Shown here one piece after another: positions 32,593-44,280 of a stretch of DNA of 64,000 nucleotides. Each line of letters starts with the position of its first letter. The first letter of the stretch is position 1. Source of the DNA: Impatiens glandulifera (lineage: Eukaryota > Streptophyta > Magnoliopsida > Ericales > Balsaminaceae). The stretch lies in contig NC_061862.1 of the NCBI RefSeq assembly GCF_907164915.1, positions 140,545,913-140,609,912 on the forward strand, given 5' to 3'. The position numbers were made by a program, and so were the translations under genes. Under the pieces are notes generated by a model. The model was not told where the DNA came from. It made no database searches and was given only the letters and a program-made list of their open reading frames with translations.

Positions 32593-33815
32593 GAGTCGTC
32601 TTCTTCATGCGCAACAGATCCCTCTTTTCTTGGAAAATTTGAATCTACATGACCGGGCAATATGAGGAGCTTAAATATGTGAGCCATTACATAATTGTGA
32701 GCCACATAAATTGAATTTTTCTCCACAAGTTTCAGATTTCGAAAAGGGACTCCAAAATTATCTAGGTTATACTTTTAATTGGTTCAAAATATCTTACTAT
32801 TAGTCTATTTATATACTCTTTAATAGTTTAGAATAGATATACACTACAAGAACCCCTTAAACAAAATGCGAAATTATTATGGTCATAGCTCCAAAGTTTT
32901 CACTCTTTTTGTTTGAGTGCATTAAAAGCTAGAAGTTGACCTAGGAGTTCTTACTAAGAATCCCTAGAAGAACGGTAAGTGTGCACGATAAAAAAATCGC
33001 CAAGAGCTTTTGGAAGTTTATACCATTTATATATGTTTTTTGTTTTAATTTTGTGAGAGAAATTAATTTTATTTTATATCCCAAATTTAAGCGTTAAAAA
33101 AAGACTTTATATATAACCCTATAACTTTCCTTTCCCAAATCTATGAGAGATTATGATTTTAATGGGAAGTTACCATAGGTCTATTTAGATGACCGGGACA
33201 ATATGAGGAGCTTAAATATGTGAGCCGTTTGTGTAAGTGTGAGCCACATAAATTGAATTTTGCTCCATAAGTTTTGGCTTTCAAAAAGGGAATCCAAATT
33301 ATCTAGGTTATTCTTTTAATTGGTTCAAAATATCTTACTATTAGTCCATTTATATACTCTAGAATAGTTTAGAATACAGATACACCAAGAACCCATGAAA
33401 GAAAATTGACATTCTTAAGTTCATAGCTCCAAAGTTTTCACTATTTTTAATAAAGATACACTACAAGAACCCCTTGAACAAAAACTGACATTGTTTATTT
33501 CATAGCTTCAATGTTTTCACTCTTTTTTGTTCGAGTGCATTAATTATAAGCTTGAAGTTGTCTTAGGAGTTCCTACTTAGCATCCATAAAAGCAGCATAT
33601 GTGTTTGCGATAAAAAGTCGCCAAGTTTGAGGTTTTTGAAGCTTATACCATTCGTATATGTTTATTGTTTTAAGTTTGTGAGAGAAATTAATTTTATTTT
33701 ATATAAAAAATTTAAGCATTTAAAGCAAGATTTTATAGATAATCCCATAATTTTTATTCCCGTAAAATCTTTGAGAGATTAGGATTTTAGTGGGAGGTTA
33801 CCATGGGTCTATATA
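32593..33815. repeat. Local tandem block, D2 copy 2 of 11,592-12,880
   Basis: Same marks in the same order, with 'gaggagcttaaatatgtgag' near 32,662 and 33,206. Small indels separate it from copy 1. 33,816-34,225, which follows, is featureless. Confidence 0.7.
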
Positions 33816-34225
33816 GATTTTTTTGATTACAATCTCAGGACTACAGAGTCGCCACCCTTAGTTCGTATAAAACAAGGAAAATAATTTAGGCATATACATT
33901 CCACAATTAGAGATTCTTATGAGTTCAGTGCATGGTTACATGTGAGAAAGGGCCAAAGGCAACTATGTCTCACAATGCCTTTAAGTTTTTTCTAATTTAA
34001 TTTTTCCAATTTAAAATAAATTTTATGCTTTACTTTTTCGTTTCTCGTTTTATATTTATGCTAAAGATAAGGGTGATTTGTCCACTTTTCAGTGGATCTT
34101 GTGTTTTTGTTGACAATAAATATAAAGAATATGATAAATATACGAGAAGGAAATATTAAAACAACATAAAGCCTATAAAATAAACATCACATAAGCTATC
34201 TTAAAAACTACTAGCTTAGATATTA

Positions 34226-35408
34226 AATGTTATGGTTTATCTTTTTTTGTGAAAGATGTAACGTCAATTATATAAAAAGCCACAAAAAGGGAAAAGGACT
34301 TACATGAGTTCAAAGAAAATCGAAGTAAAACAAATTAAATGATGAACAATAAAAGAAACAAATGAGAGATAACAAATGACAAATGATAATTAAACTGCAA
34401 TGAAATCAGTGGTGAGGGTGACTTTCTCGTAAACAATGTTTCGGTTTTGATAGATTAACCAATTCTTCTCAAATGTGGGAATACGCCTCTACGTTTGGAT
34501 GAGAAAGTTGTCATCGATGATAATATTGTTCCATACTGTGTCCGAATTGTTGCGGACTCCTGAGAAGACTCTAGCGTTCCTCTCCATCCAAATGTGATAA
34601 ATAATGTTGGCGAAGAAACTCTTGAAGGTATTGGAGCTGAAGTCATTTCCCTTGGTCTTTTTTATGACGAGTTCCTTGATGTCGGTCCATTCATTTGGGA
34701 AGCTGAGGAGACTCATTGATACAGAGAATATGCGTCAAAGCAAGGAGACGAAAGGGAAGTTCCTAAGGAAGTGTTCAAAGGTCTCCTCATTTCTCAACAA
34801 AATGAGGCAATTAGGATCCGGGATGCTCTTGTTCTTTTTGATCCAATCACGGTTATAGAGTCTCTCGCGAAAGGCGAGCCATTAAATGAATTGGTGTATG
34901 GGGATCACTTTGGTAGACCACACTAAGTGGGACCATGGGACAAGGTTCCCATGATCACGAACAAAATCCCAAGCAGACCCTGAGTCAAACTTTCCATTGT
35001 TTTTGACAATCCAAATACGAGCATCCTCATGGTTATTCAGTTGATAGGATGAGAGTGCGTCAAGAATAGTCCTAAGAAGGTCGTTCCAATCTGCGCTCTT
35101 AACTTGTGGAACTGTGGTCAATTGACATATTCGCTTGATTTGAGTGATGATAAAGACACATTTATGACTTATGGGTCTATTTTCGAATTAGGGGTCATGC
35201 TAGAACAGAGTACCATTACTGTTTCCAATTTCAATGTTGATTATCTTGCCTGCACAGTCTCTAAGCTTCAAAATCTTTTTAAGGGACCACGTCATCTCCA
35301 TTTCATCTCCATTCTGATCTTGGCATGTCTAGATGTTGATTTCTTTTTTGATGAACCTCGAGGGTACTCATCTGACCCATAGCTATTCCTAATGTTATGG
35401 TTTATCTT
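34226..35408 (-). mobile_element. 5'-truncated LINE, D2 copy 2, with 18-bp target duplication
   Basis: AATGTTATGGTTTATCTT at 34,226-34,243 and 35,391-35,408 brackets 1,147 bp. The zf-RVT reading is broken in more places than in copy 1: 35,121-34,882 (NNGKFDSGSAWDFV) and 34,716-34,489 (SLLSFPNEWTDIKEL, FFANIIYHIWMERNARVF). It also has a 12-bp local duplication near 35,296-35,310 (CATCTCCATTTCATCTCCAT). Confidence 0.9.
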
Positions 35409-36484
35409 AAGTCTACCAATTTTAAAATTTTAGGTGAGTGTTTATACAAAATAAAATATTTATACATAATTCAGTAATGTGTTTAGATTTTAGAGTTTAA
35501 GCAAACTCTTGGAGAAATAATTATTTTTTTTATTTAATGTATTTTTATATTTTGTTTTTTAGGTTTTATACTTTTATATTTTAATTTTGTTAAATTTTTA
35601 TGTTGAGTTTTGATTTTGAGACAAACTTAGAACCAAGCAAAACTCAAACTTATAACATGCAAACCAACAAAACCCAAAATAAAATATAAAGGAAAGGAGG
35701 ATTTGGGCCAAAGGGCCCAAAGCGTAGCTATATGGGACAAAGAGCTGGTTGTTTGAAGAAGGAAGCAGCAGCATGCGTCGCTAAATGATCATTGCAAGAG
35801 GATAACAATCTTCTTCTTGGTCGGGAAGGACGGCCCCCAATAGTTGGGAGATCGAACGCAAATTTTAATTTTATGACCCCACAAAATTAAAATAAATATA
35901 ATAATTATATATTTCTATCCAAAACATATTAAATATATACTAATATTAACTAGTATAAAAAAATATTTCAAAATATATATAAAATATTATTTCAAAATGT
36001 ATATAAAAAATATTAATATAACAAGTTGTAAACGAAACAATATACAATAATAATTTACAATTTTTGTGGCAAAATTACAAGTATTTTTTTTTAATTGACA
36101 TCATTAAGGATATCAATTTATTTTACTTCTCTTGATAGCATTGTCTTGTAATTACTAAACACTTTAAATAAATCAGCACCATCAATGTCCATTTGTTGGT
36201 TGTGTTTTAAGAAATTTTATAATTTAGTACATATCTTCAACAATTTCTCTTCACTAATTTTTTAATTTTTCATTAAATAAAAATCAAAGAATTTTTCTGT
36301 ATCGTTCAAATTACTCAAACCGATCTCGAAGCGATGTAAATAAATTTAAGGGTATTAAAATGTAACCTCAAATATGATTTTCACAATCTTTCTTGTAGAC
36401 ATGAAGATGATATAAAAGGAATAAATAAGCTTAATATTAAGGATTAAAAATACTATAAAAAATAATAAAATACTTATAAATTGT
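35409..36484. other. AT-rich DNA, D2 partner of 14,458-15,510
   Basis: No gene. The 55-codon frame of copy 1 is closed by a TGA here. A TTTGGGCCAAAGGGCCCAAA-like palindrome lies near 35,702-35,722. Confidence 0.5.
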
Positions 36485-36625
36485 AATATAGAGAGAAAAA
36501 TTAGTGTATTATTATATTATATATAATATGGAGTGAGAAAAAATAATATATTATTATATAATATGGAGAGAGAAAAAAATAATATATTATTATTTATAAT
36601 ATGGAGAGAGAGAAAATTAACCTAT
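36485..36625. repeat. GGAGAGAGAAAA tandem units, D2 copy 2
   Basis: Four units as at 15,511-15,650, with one-base differences. Confidence 0.7.
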
Positions 36626-36984
36626 TATACAAAAATAAATATAAAAATATGATATTATACATATTTTAATTTTTGGTGATTTCGGTGTAGGATTTACTGT
36701 GACGAAATCGGATTACTATGGTGATTGATTGAGGACTTGTCGTTGGGCCTACGCTTTCTTCAATTCAAAGTTGACTGTATCGCTGCTATAAAGGAATACA
36801 ATCCGTTGTTATTTTCATTCCAAGATGTAAATTATATATACAAGATTATAATATTGAAATCCACTCATATAGGGATCTCCAATATATTAAATTGATTATA
36901 TTTATTATATTGAGATCGACCAATTTAGGGATCTCCAATATATTAAATTGATTACATTACATTTATTACACCTCGCAATCGAAC

Positions 36985-37870
36985 CAGGTGGGTGATGTAT
37001 GCTGAGAATGGATCGAAATTCTTCAAAAATAACTCTCAAAAGTCCCTTCATGAAGATATCTGCAAGTTGAAAGAAAGACGGGACACGAAGAACTCGAACT
37101 TGACCGCGTGAGATATCCGAAATGAGGAATCTCTTAACCCAAGAGGCTGATGCATGTATAGAACATCATCAAAAGTACCATGGAGAAATCATTATTTACA
37201 TCAAGTTGATGAATTGATCATTTCTTCGATACGGCAAGACTAAGAACTAACCGAATTGTGGAGGTTTGAAAACAGGACTGAAACTCTCCCCACAATCAAC
37301 ACCAACCTATTGAGTTTTTCTATCACCTACAAGATGGGCTTTATGCATCTGAAAAGAGTCATCAACACGATCTTTATGAGTAAATACCCATAAAGAACGA
37401 ATAATATTAACATCACTTAAACGGGGAACCAACTCCCACGTCTTTCTAGCATGGATAACTTCTAGTCCATATCCTAAGGAAGCTACATGGTTAAGAGGTA
37501 AAATTATGTTTGGGCCGAAACACCCCGTTGACTTTGAGTGACTAGTCGAAGAGAAAAGGCGGAGGGGGAGGGGGAGGGGGATGGCTTAGAGATGAAAGTG
37601 TATACTGATGATGAATCACATATGGTGATGGAGGATCATCAAAAAAGTCATATGAGAGTAGAGGGGACTGAATTTAAAAAAAAGGATCATCAAAGATGAC
37701 ATGACGACAAATAATGATTTTATCATTTGATATGTCAAAACATTTATAGCCCTGGTGATTCGGTTGGTATCCAAGAAAGACACATGGGGTAGAACGTGGA
37801 AGAAATTTATGAATCGTCGTGGATGAAAATAGAGGGTAACATAAACACCCAAACATACGTAAATGGTCAT
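36985..37870 (-). pseudogene. Copia pol remains, D2 copy 2
   Basis: Integrase C-terminus YDHLRMFGCLCYPL, FLGYQPNHQGYKCF and HVIFDDPFF (37,867-37,674). An RT N-terminal relic with TWELVPRLSDVNIIR (about 37,480-37,440) and QLDVNN (near 37,205). Then the RNase H tail to 36,985. Same internal deletion of the RT YxDD core as in copy 1. Confidence 0.8.
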
Positions 37871-40086
37871 ACATTTTTCTCTCTTCTCTCTTCCATTGCG
37901 CCCTAGCATAATGGTCCATTTTCTAATATTTTCTCTTTAATCACTCTTCTATGTTCATCTTCTATTTATCTTCTCTTCAATCACTCTTCTTTTTCAATGA
38001 CGAGTAACAACAAGGATTCTACCTGACCCTTTTCGTTTCCAATATCAAGAATCATAACTCTATTATTCTTGAGTTGGAAAACGTTCAATACAAGACATGG
38101 GCAGAATTATTCAAGATCCATGTTCGTTCTCATCGGGTCCTTCATCACATTATCCCGTTGGAACTTGTTCTACCGTTTCCATCGACGAATGAAGAGAAAG
38201 ATACGTGCCTAACTCTTGATGTCATTGTCCTTTATTTGATCTATGCCATAATCTCACATGATCTTGGAACTCTACCGTCGAGCAAGCCTAGACACAGATA
38301 CATGATATTTTTCAAGATAACTGAGATTCTCGTGCAATTTCCTTCGAGCAAGATTTTTCCACCACCATCATGGCATATTTTCTTAGGGTATCGACTTATT
38401 GTCAACGTCTCAAAGTCCCGACCGATTAGTTGAAGGGCATCGGTAGCCTAGTCTCGAACGACTGCCTTGTATTGTAGTTGGTCGCGACCCAAGTGGAAGC
38501 ATACAATAGGGTGGCAATGTTACTCTGACAGAGTGATCCTTTGCCTTAGTTCTACCAAGCGCAATCCATGTTGATTTTGGAGGAATCTAGCTTGGCGAAA
38601 TGGGTGGCTTTTAGTTCGGCACCGATGTCGGGGGTTGCTCTGTTCTCTGACGCGTCTGGGATAAATGGGTCACAATGTATATCATTGTGAGGATCTCGGC
38701 AGAAACCAAATAAGAAGGGTCATCTAATGGGGGTCGATAGGGGAAGTCACAACACCAAGTACAAAGCCATCCTCCTTCTCCTGGCCTCAACAAAGCACCA
38801 AGTCCAAAGTCAACCTCCTTCTCCCTGGCCTCAACAATGGGCTGGTCATTCTGGACGACCATCATTGTCTTGACAATGGCCATGGGCTTCTCCTCCATGC
38901 CCGTATCCAACGGCTCAACGGAAGAGAACTCCTTCCATCTCTCGTTCATTGACGCCACAATAGTAGTCGGCTATCTTTGGCCCGCGTTCGTAATCATAAA
39001 TGGCTTAGTCTCCACCAACTCTGATGGACATTGAAGCGGCTATGTATACATTTGATATAACATCTCCTAATCCGACATGATACATGGACACTAGTGCGAC
39101 GTCCCACATGATATCTCAATAATGTACTCTCTCTCATCTTATTTTAATTCAAGCATTAAACATGATATTCTTGTAAGTAATGGTAATACGATTCCATTTT
39201 TGGGTATTGGGCATACCACTATTTCTTCTTCGAATCATGAACTTATCTTAAATAATATTTTCCCTGCTCATACCGTTGTTAAATTTTTAGTTTATGTTTA
39301 TAAATTTACTATGGATAATTCTGTGTCTGTTGAGTTTGATCCTTTTAGATTTTCTGTTAAGGATTTTTGGACGGGGACGTTTAATGAGATGTGATAGTCG
39401 GGGAGATCTATATCCAGTCACAACTGAGAATCAAGTGTAATCTTCTGCTTTTGCTGCTTTGTTGCCATAATCACCTAGGTTATCTCAGCAACTCTAGTTT
39501 AGATTAAATAAATTAATTCATTGTAATAAACAACATGTTTCTCATATTTGTCCTTCGTGTTCATTGGGAAAACATGTTCGTTTGTCGTTTAAGGTTTCTA
39601 CTTCGATTTCTTTGTTACAATTTGACATTATTCATAGTGATGTACGGACGTCTCATGTGATAAGTTCTATGGGCCATAAATATTTTGTTTCTCGATGACT
39701 TTTCATCTTTTTTGTGGACTTTCCCTTTATTTCATTAATCCCAAGTGTTTAATGCTTTCTTGCAATTCCAAACACTCGTCAAAACCCAATTTGAGAGGGA
39801 TATAAAATCTTTTCAATGTTATAATGGGAGGGAATTAGATAATCATTCATATAGGGAATTTGTGTCCACGCATGGCATGACCTTTCGCTTCTCATTTTCT
39901 CACACTTCGTCTTAGAATGACAAGGCTGAGAGACAGTTTTGTACTATGAATAATGTGATTCATACATTACTCACTCATACTAAGATACCTACCTCATTTT
40001 GGTATCATTCTCTCCAAATGGCCACATACATCATAATTATTCTTCAGCGAAAAAACATGGCATACGTTACTCCTTTACAACATTTG
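37871..40086 (+). pseudogene. Copia gag to integrase core, inverted block, D2 copy 2
   Basis: ATG 37,997. VQYKTWAELFKIHVRSHRVL begins near 38,080. A gag C-terminal Pro/Ser-rich stretch follows, longer here than in copy 1, which lacks about 240 bp near 17,475. LSSYFNSSIKHDILV is at 39,122 and the CPSCSLGKHV region near 39,550. The integrase core is around 39,620-39,910. The block ends FWYHSLQMATYI, then AYVTPLQHL and a stop at 40,086, directly against the primer-binding site. Multiple stops and frameshifts. Confidence 0.8.
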
Positions 40087-40285
40087 TAACACTCTGATAT
40101 CATAAAGGAATACAATAAGTTGTTCTTTTGATTTCAAGATGTAAACTATATATAAAAGATTATAATATTGAGATCCACTAATTTAGGGATATTCTAATAC
40201 ATTAAATTGATTATATTTATTATATTGATATCCACTAATATAGGGATCTCCATATATTAAATTGATTACATTACATTTAATAGAC

Positions 40286-40610
40286 TATAATGAAATTTTT
40301 GTGTGGATGTGGTCATTTTGCTTTTTATTGTTTGTGAGATGGTGTCTTTAATCAAAAGTTGAAATTTAAGAAAATATTAATTTCATTGTATTCGCAACCC
40401 TCTCATTCATCGATTATCTAGACAAGAGGAAAGACGCATATAGAGACGATGGACTGGATGTTGCGTTAGAGATTCACGTCTAGCATTCCCGTGAATCAGT
40501 CGACTTTGGAAATATGTATTCGGTTGTGGTGGATGTTTTGCATCTCACTTTGGCCTGGGCCTGGTCTTGGGTTCCACACCTGGGTCCGGTCCTTGCATTT
40601 GTTGACTCGA
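40286..40610. other. Single-copy spacer
   Basis: Less AT-rich than its surroundings between about 40,420 and 40,600. No reading frame longer than a few dozen codons and no recognised element. This stretch is absent from D2 copy 1. Confidence 0.5.
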
Positions 40611-41605
40611 TTTTTTTTTCTTGGGAAAATGAATTAACGTCATTTCATTAAAAAATTTCAAAAATGGAAGAAAAAACCCAAGAGTTTATGAGATCATTCT
40701 AGACAGACCTAGAATGATATTGAAGTCGTATCATTCTGAATAAAAGAAAAAACGTAAATAAACTATCTAATTACAATGTTTTCATTTCTAATGAATTTAG
40801 TAACGGTAAATTCCAATTCCTACTGATATTCTAATTCTACTTCATACTTGGAACTTTTCTCCATGTTCACAAAATTGCACCAAAATCCGAGACTATGTCT
40901 CTCCATAATTCTTCAACACTTCTACGGGTTCTTTCATAGACTCTCGCATTACATTCCTGCAAAATGTTATAAACTACTGCTTCAAAACCGCACTTGAATA
41001 CGTTTGTTGCAAATTTGTTTCCTTTAGATTTTATTAGTGTTGCTTCTTTGATTTCTTTCCATTCCTTCAGAAAAATAATCAGCTCCAGACTTCTAGAAAA
41101 TTTGTTCCAATTTTCCAATGCTATACTACAGCTCCCAAATAAGTGATCGATGGTTTCTTCATTTTCGTTGCATATAAGACAACTCACGTCCGGGATGTTC
41201 ATATACATACTAATACGGTCAGGATTGTTAAGTCTTTTCCAGAATGCAAGCCAAATGATGAACTGGTGTCGAGAAATAATCTTGATTGACCATACGAGAG
41301 AAGCTTCATTCTACTTTCTGCGCTTTTTCTCGGATTACCTCCATATTCTCTTTGAGAACAGCTTCCCATTGCCTTCTGCATTCCATTCATGAACGTCGAG
41401 TTTGTATCGGAGTTGTATGTGAGTGATGTGATCTAGTATCCTCTATCCTTCTGGATTTCTTCTCAAAAGAAAGTCCTAGTCCCCATATTATACGTCTTTG
41501 AATAATTGTTGGTTTACAAACTAGGGATCGTGCCAGAACATAGTGCGTTTCCCGTCCCCTAGCCGAATGTTGTAAAGGTCTGCAATATCACTTCTCAGTT
41601 TAACT
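40611..41605 (-). mobile_element. 5'-truncated LINE end, diverged relative of 2,966-4,122
   Basis: Poly(T) at 40,611-40,619 marks the 3' end of a reverse-strand LINE. The reading frame at 41,208-40,867 (113 codons) has the zf-RVT pattern SCLICNENEETIDHLFGSC, then WKEIKEATLIKSKGNKFATN and VFKCGFEAVVYNILQECNAR. It is longer and less broken than in the D1 copies, but differs at many positions, so it is a separate insertion of the same family. Homology stops near 41,605. No target duplication could be fixed by eye. Confidence 0.85.
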
Positions 41606-41639
41606 AAATTTGTAAGTTAAAAAAATATATAAAAAAATA

Positions 41640-41940
41640 AATATCAATTGTTTTGAAACAGTTGATATTGACACATTTTATATCAATCATTTTAAAAACG
41701 GTTGATATTGACCTTTTCTATATTGACCAAAATCGTTGATATTATTCCCTCTATATCAACAGTTTTTAAAACGGTTATATTGATGTGGTCAATATCAATG
41801 GTTTTAAAACAGTTCATATAAAGTGGGTCAATATCAACCGTTTTAAAATTCATTAATATGGATGAAATAATATCAATCATTTAAAAGTAGTTGATGTTGA
41901 CCCTTCTTATATCAACGGTTTTTAAAACAACAGTCCAACG
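41640..41940. repeat. Inverted-motif array TATCAACCGTTTTAAAACGGTTGATATT
   Basis: About 300 bp of degenerate palindromic units: AATATCAACNGTTTT and AAAACNGTTGATATT alternate every 30-60 bp. Similar in style to the subterminal hairpin arrays of plant DNA transposons. No termini or target duplication identified. The reverse frame at 41,880-41,692 is repeat-derived. Confidence 0.7.
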
Positions 41941-41979
41941 GTTTTTGAGTTTTACCTTCTTGTTGAAAGTTTTTAACAT

Positions 41980-43080
41980 TCGTTTTTATTAGTCTTAGAT
42001 TTTGGATAAAGGAATTAAACTCTTATTTTCCATTAATGTTAGTTGATCATATCGAATTTTGATCTAATATTTCTCGATAACATGACTTTCAAAGATCATT
42101 TTTAGAGTTGAAATATAAATTTCAATTGGTTGTACTACATCTATGTCGTTAACCAATTAGTAGGAGGCTTCATCAGTCAAGGTTCAAGCGGTTATACGAT
42201 TTCCCCGTAAGGCGTATTTCAATTTTACTTGTTAGTCGTTGTATGTTCTGGTCATCTTTTTGATGATCCTAATCACATTTTTGTTTGTCGCTTAAAATTC
42301 ATCATTGGTTTGGGGTGTGTAGGGCGATGACTTATGGTGCTCGATCTTGAATTCATCAAGAAGTTGCAACACTTTTTTTTAGAGTTTCGGTCATTATCTG
42401 AAATTAGTGCGTGAGGGACTCCTTACCTAGAGATGATATTGGTGGGGATGAATTTTTCCACATAAGATGATATCAAGATTTTATAAGAGGTTGTTTCAAG
42501 TCATTTGGTGAAGTAGTCAATTTCTATGAGTATAAACTTGTGTCCGTTTGAAGCATGAGAATAGATTTTCCTTAAGACATCAATGTCCCATGTAGAAAAG
42601 GGCCAAGGGGGGGTCATGTTATAGAGTAGTGATGACGAGGTATGCTTTAGGTTAACATAGATTTGACATTGATGACAACTTTTTACATAACTTACACATT
42701 CTTGTTCTATGTTTTGTCAATTATATCATAGACATAATATCTTCTTGGCTGAAGACATTCCATTCATGTCTGGGCCGCATGATCTTGCATGTACTTCTTC
42801 TATGATCCTTTTTTTTTTTGACCATCTACACAGAGAATGTTTTGAATGTCAAAAGATCGTTTATAGTTGTTTGCTATCCAAGCATAATTGGTGGAATATT
42901 AGCGCAATTATTTTTCAAAAGCATTATACCATGGATTAATAGAGCTTTCACAAGAAGTTATTGTTTTATTTTCAAAACCACGTCTTTGCTTTTGTCGGAT
43001 CTTGAGTAGCATAACTTTAATTCTGTCGGTAATTCGAGTCATACCTACCAGAGTAGTTAGGGAATCCTCAAAGAGGTTTT
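41980..43080 (-). pseudogene. Ty3/gypsy integrase relic
   Basis: Translating the reverse strand downward gives, with frame breaks, a zinc-binding N-terminal part (IIEEVHARSCGPDMNGM and CxxCHQC-like SCHQCQIY near 42,790-42,670), a spacer with PPWPFSTWDIDV (near 42,610), and core motifs KFILIEIDYFTK (near 42,540) and GVPHALISDN (near 42,410). The order and spacing match gypsy integrase rather than copia. Stops are frequent. No LTR seen. Only D2 copy 2 has it; copy 1 carries the 3.1-kb deletion here. Confidence 0.75.
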
Positions 43081-43149
43081 GACTGCTTGGAGCTTGAACA
43101 AAAGTTAATTGATCAAATTTGTTATGAAAAATATGTTGAGTTAAACTTT

Positions 43150-44270
43150 ATCACTAACCACCCTTAATTTCCATCCAATTGGATAAATGTATATGTTTCT
43201 TGAACACTACTTTAAGGATGCTGAATATTAAATGAAACATTGGATGTAGATAACGAATTTTAACGTTTGTAGACAAGCTGAAGAAATTATAACAACAACA
43301 ACTAGATAGGACTAGTGTTGCCTCCCACATATTCATTCCTAAAAGATGTGCGATGGGAGAATCCTTGAGAAACTTGATAATAAATAAAATTACTAAAAGC
43401 TTTAAATTACTAAAATGAATGGCTGGAAATGGTCGCTTCAAGAAAAAAAGTATCCATAATCAAAACCTGTCAAAAATAATGAGACCACTAATTAGGGTTA
43501 GTGAAGCTAAACCATATAAAAGGCTAAACTATTTAACATTCATTTTTAAAACTGTAGTTAACATCGTTAGTTAAAAATACCATTTATCTTTAGTCAATAC
43601 TAACTTATCTACAATGAAGTCCTAACTTGTTTTGGACTAGACTTTTTTTACCGAGTTTCAAAATATTTTTGTGCTATTAGTAAAAATATGGATTAATGAT
43701 TGGACTTGTTTTGAAATAGTTTATATTTCAAGAATTGTTTTCCTTTTTTAGGAGGTCTTTTAACTATCAAATTCAATAAAATTGAGTGATATAAAGACAA
43801 AAGAATAAAGTTAGACTCGTACCAGTGGAATGTCTGAGCCAAGTTTTAAATATTTTACATGCTGGATATCTTGAAGCATCTTAGTAATTTACATGTTTAT
43901 TATTACATGTTGTAGATATTTTGACAATACACACTTGAAAATATGTTCCAGAAATTGACTAATAAATTTAATCATAAATGATAAGATTTTTGATCTGTCC
44001 AGGCGTAATAGCATTGGACTAATACAGTTTGTGAAAAAGTTATGGTTGGGGTATTTTGTCTCACTGAATTGAAAATTGGTTAAGGAATGCAAAAGATATT
44101 GGTATAGTTTGGACAACACACATCTCTTAATCACATGTTTTGTATCGATAAACAAAAATATTTGATAAATAAGACCGTCTGGCAATGCGCTTAACCAATC
44201 GACCCCTTTCACTATTATTTTCACCTTTTGGTTTCTTGTAAGAACCATTTTACTTTTTAAAGAAATGAAT
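43150..44270 (-). pseudogene. F-box/LRR pseudogene, reverse strand (D2 copy 2)
   Basis: The best-preserved F-box N-terminus in the window: 119 codons from ATG at 44,248 to 43,889, MVLTRNQKVKI, then VDWLSALPDGLIYQIFLFID, CVLSKLYQYL and a short LRR start ending HVIINM. The LRR middle is deleted. A piece MLQDIQHVKYLKLGSD (about 43,888-43,810) rejoins the LRR end. A late exon (FPAIHFSNLKLL, FLKDSPIAHLLGMNMWE) lies at 43,441-43,325 and ends at a GC donor (GGCAACA). The internal deletion and broken exon 2 indicate a pseudogene. Confidence 0.8.
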
Positions 44271-44280
44271 AATGTTCAAA

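Larger units (their letters stand above)
36789..40285 (-). mobile_element. Ty1/copia element with internal inversion, both LTRs present
   Basis: Left (3') LTR 36,789-36,970. Right (5') LTR about 40,103-40,285. A degenerate primer-binding site (reverse strand TGATATCAGAGTG) at about 40,090-40,102 touches the right LTR. LTRs and primer site therefore define a reverse-strand element, yet gag through the integrase core (37,871-40,086) is on the forward strand, while the integrase end to RNase H tail (37,870-36,985) is on the reverse strand. Because it is present in both D2 copies, the rearrangement is older than D2. The 3.5-kb length is short for copia because the RT core and most of RNase H are deleted. 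Confidence 0.8.
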
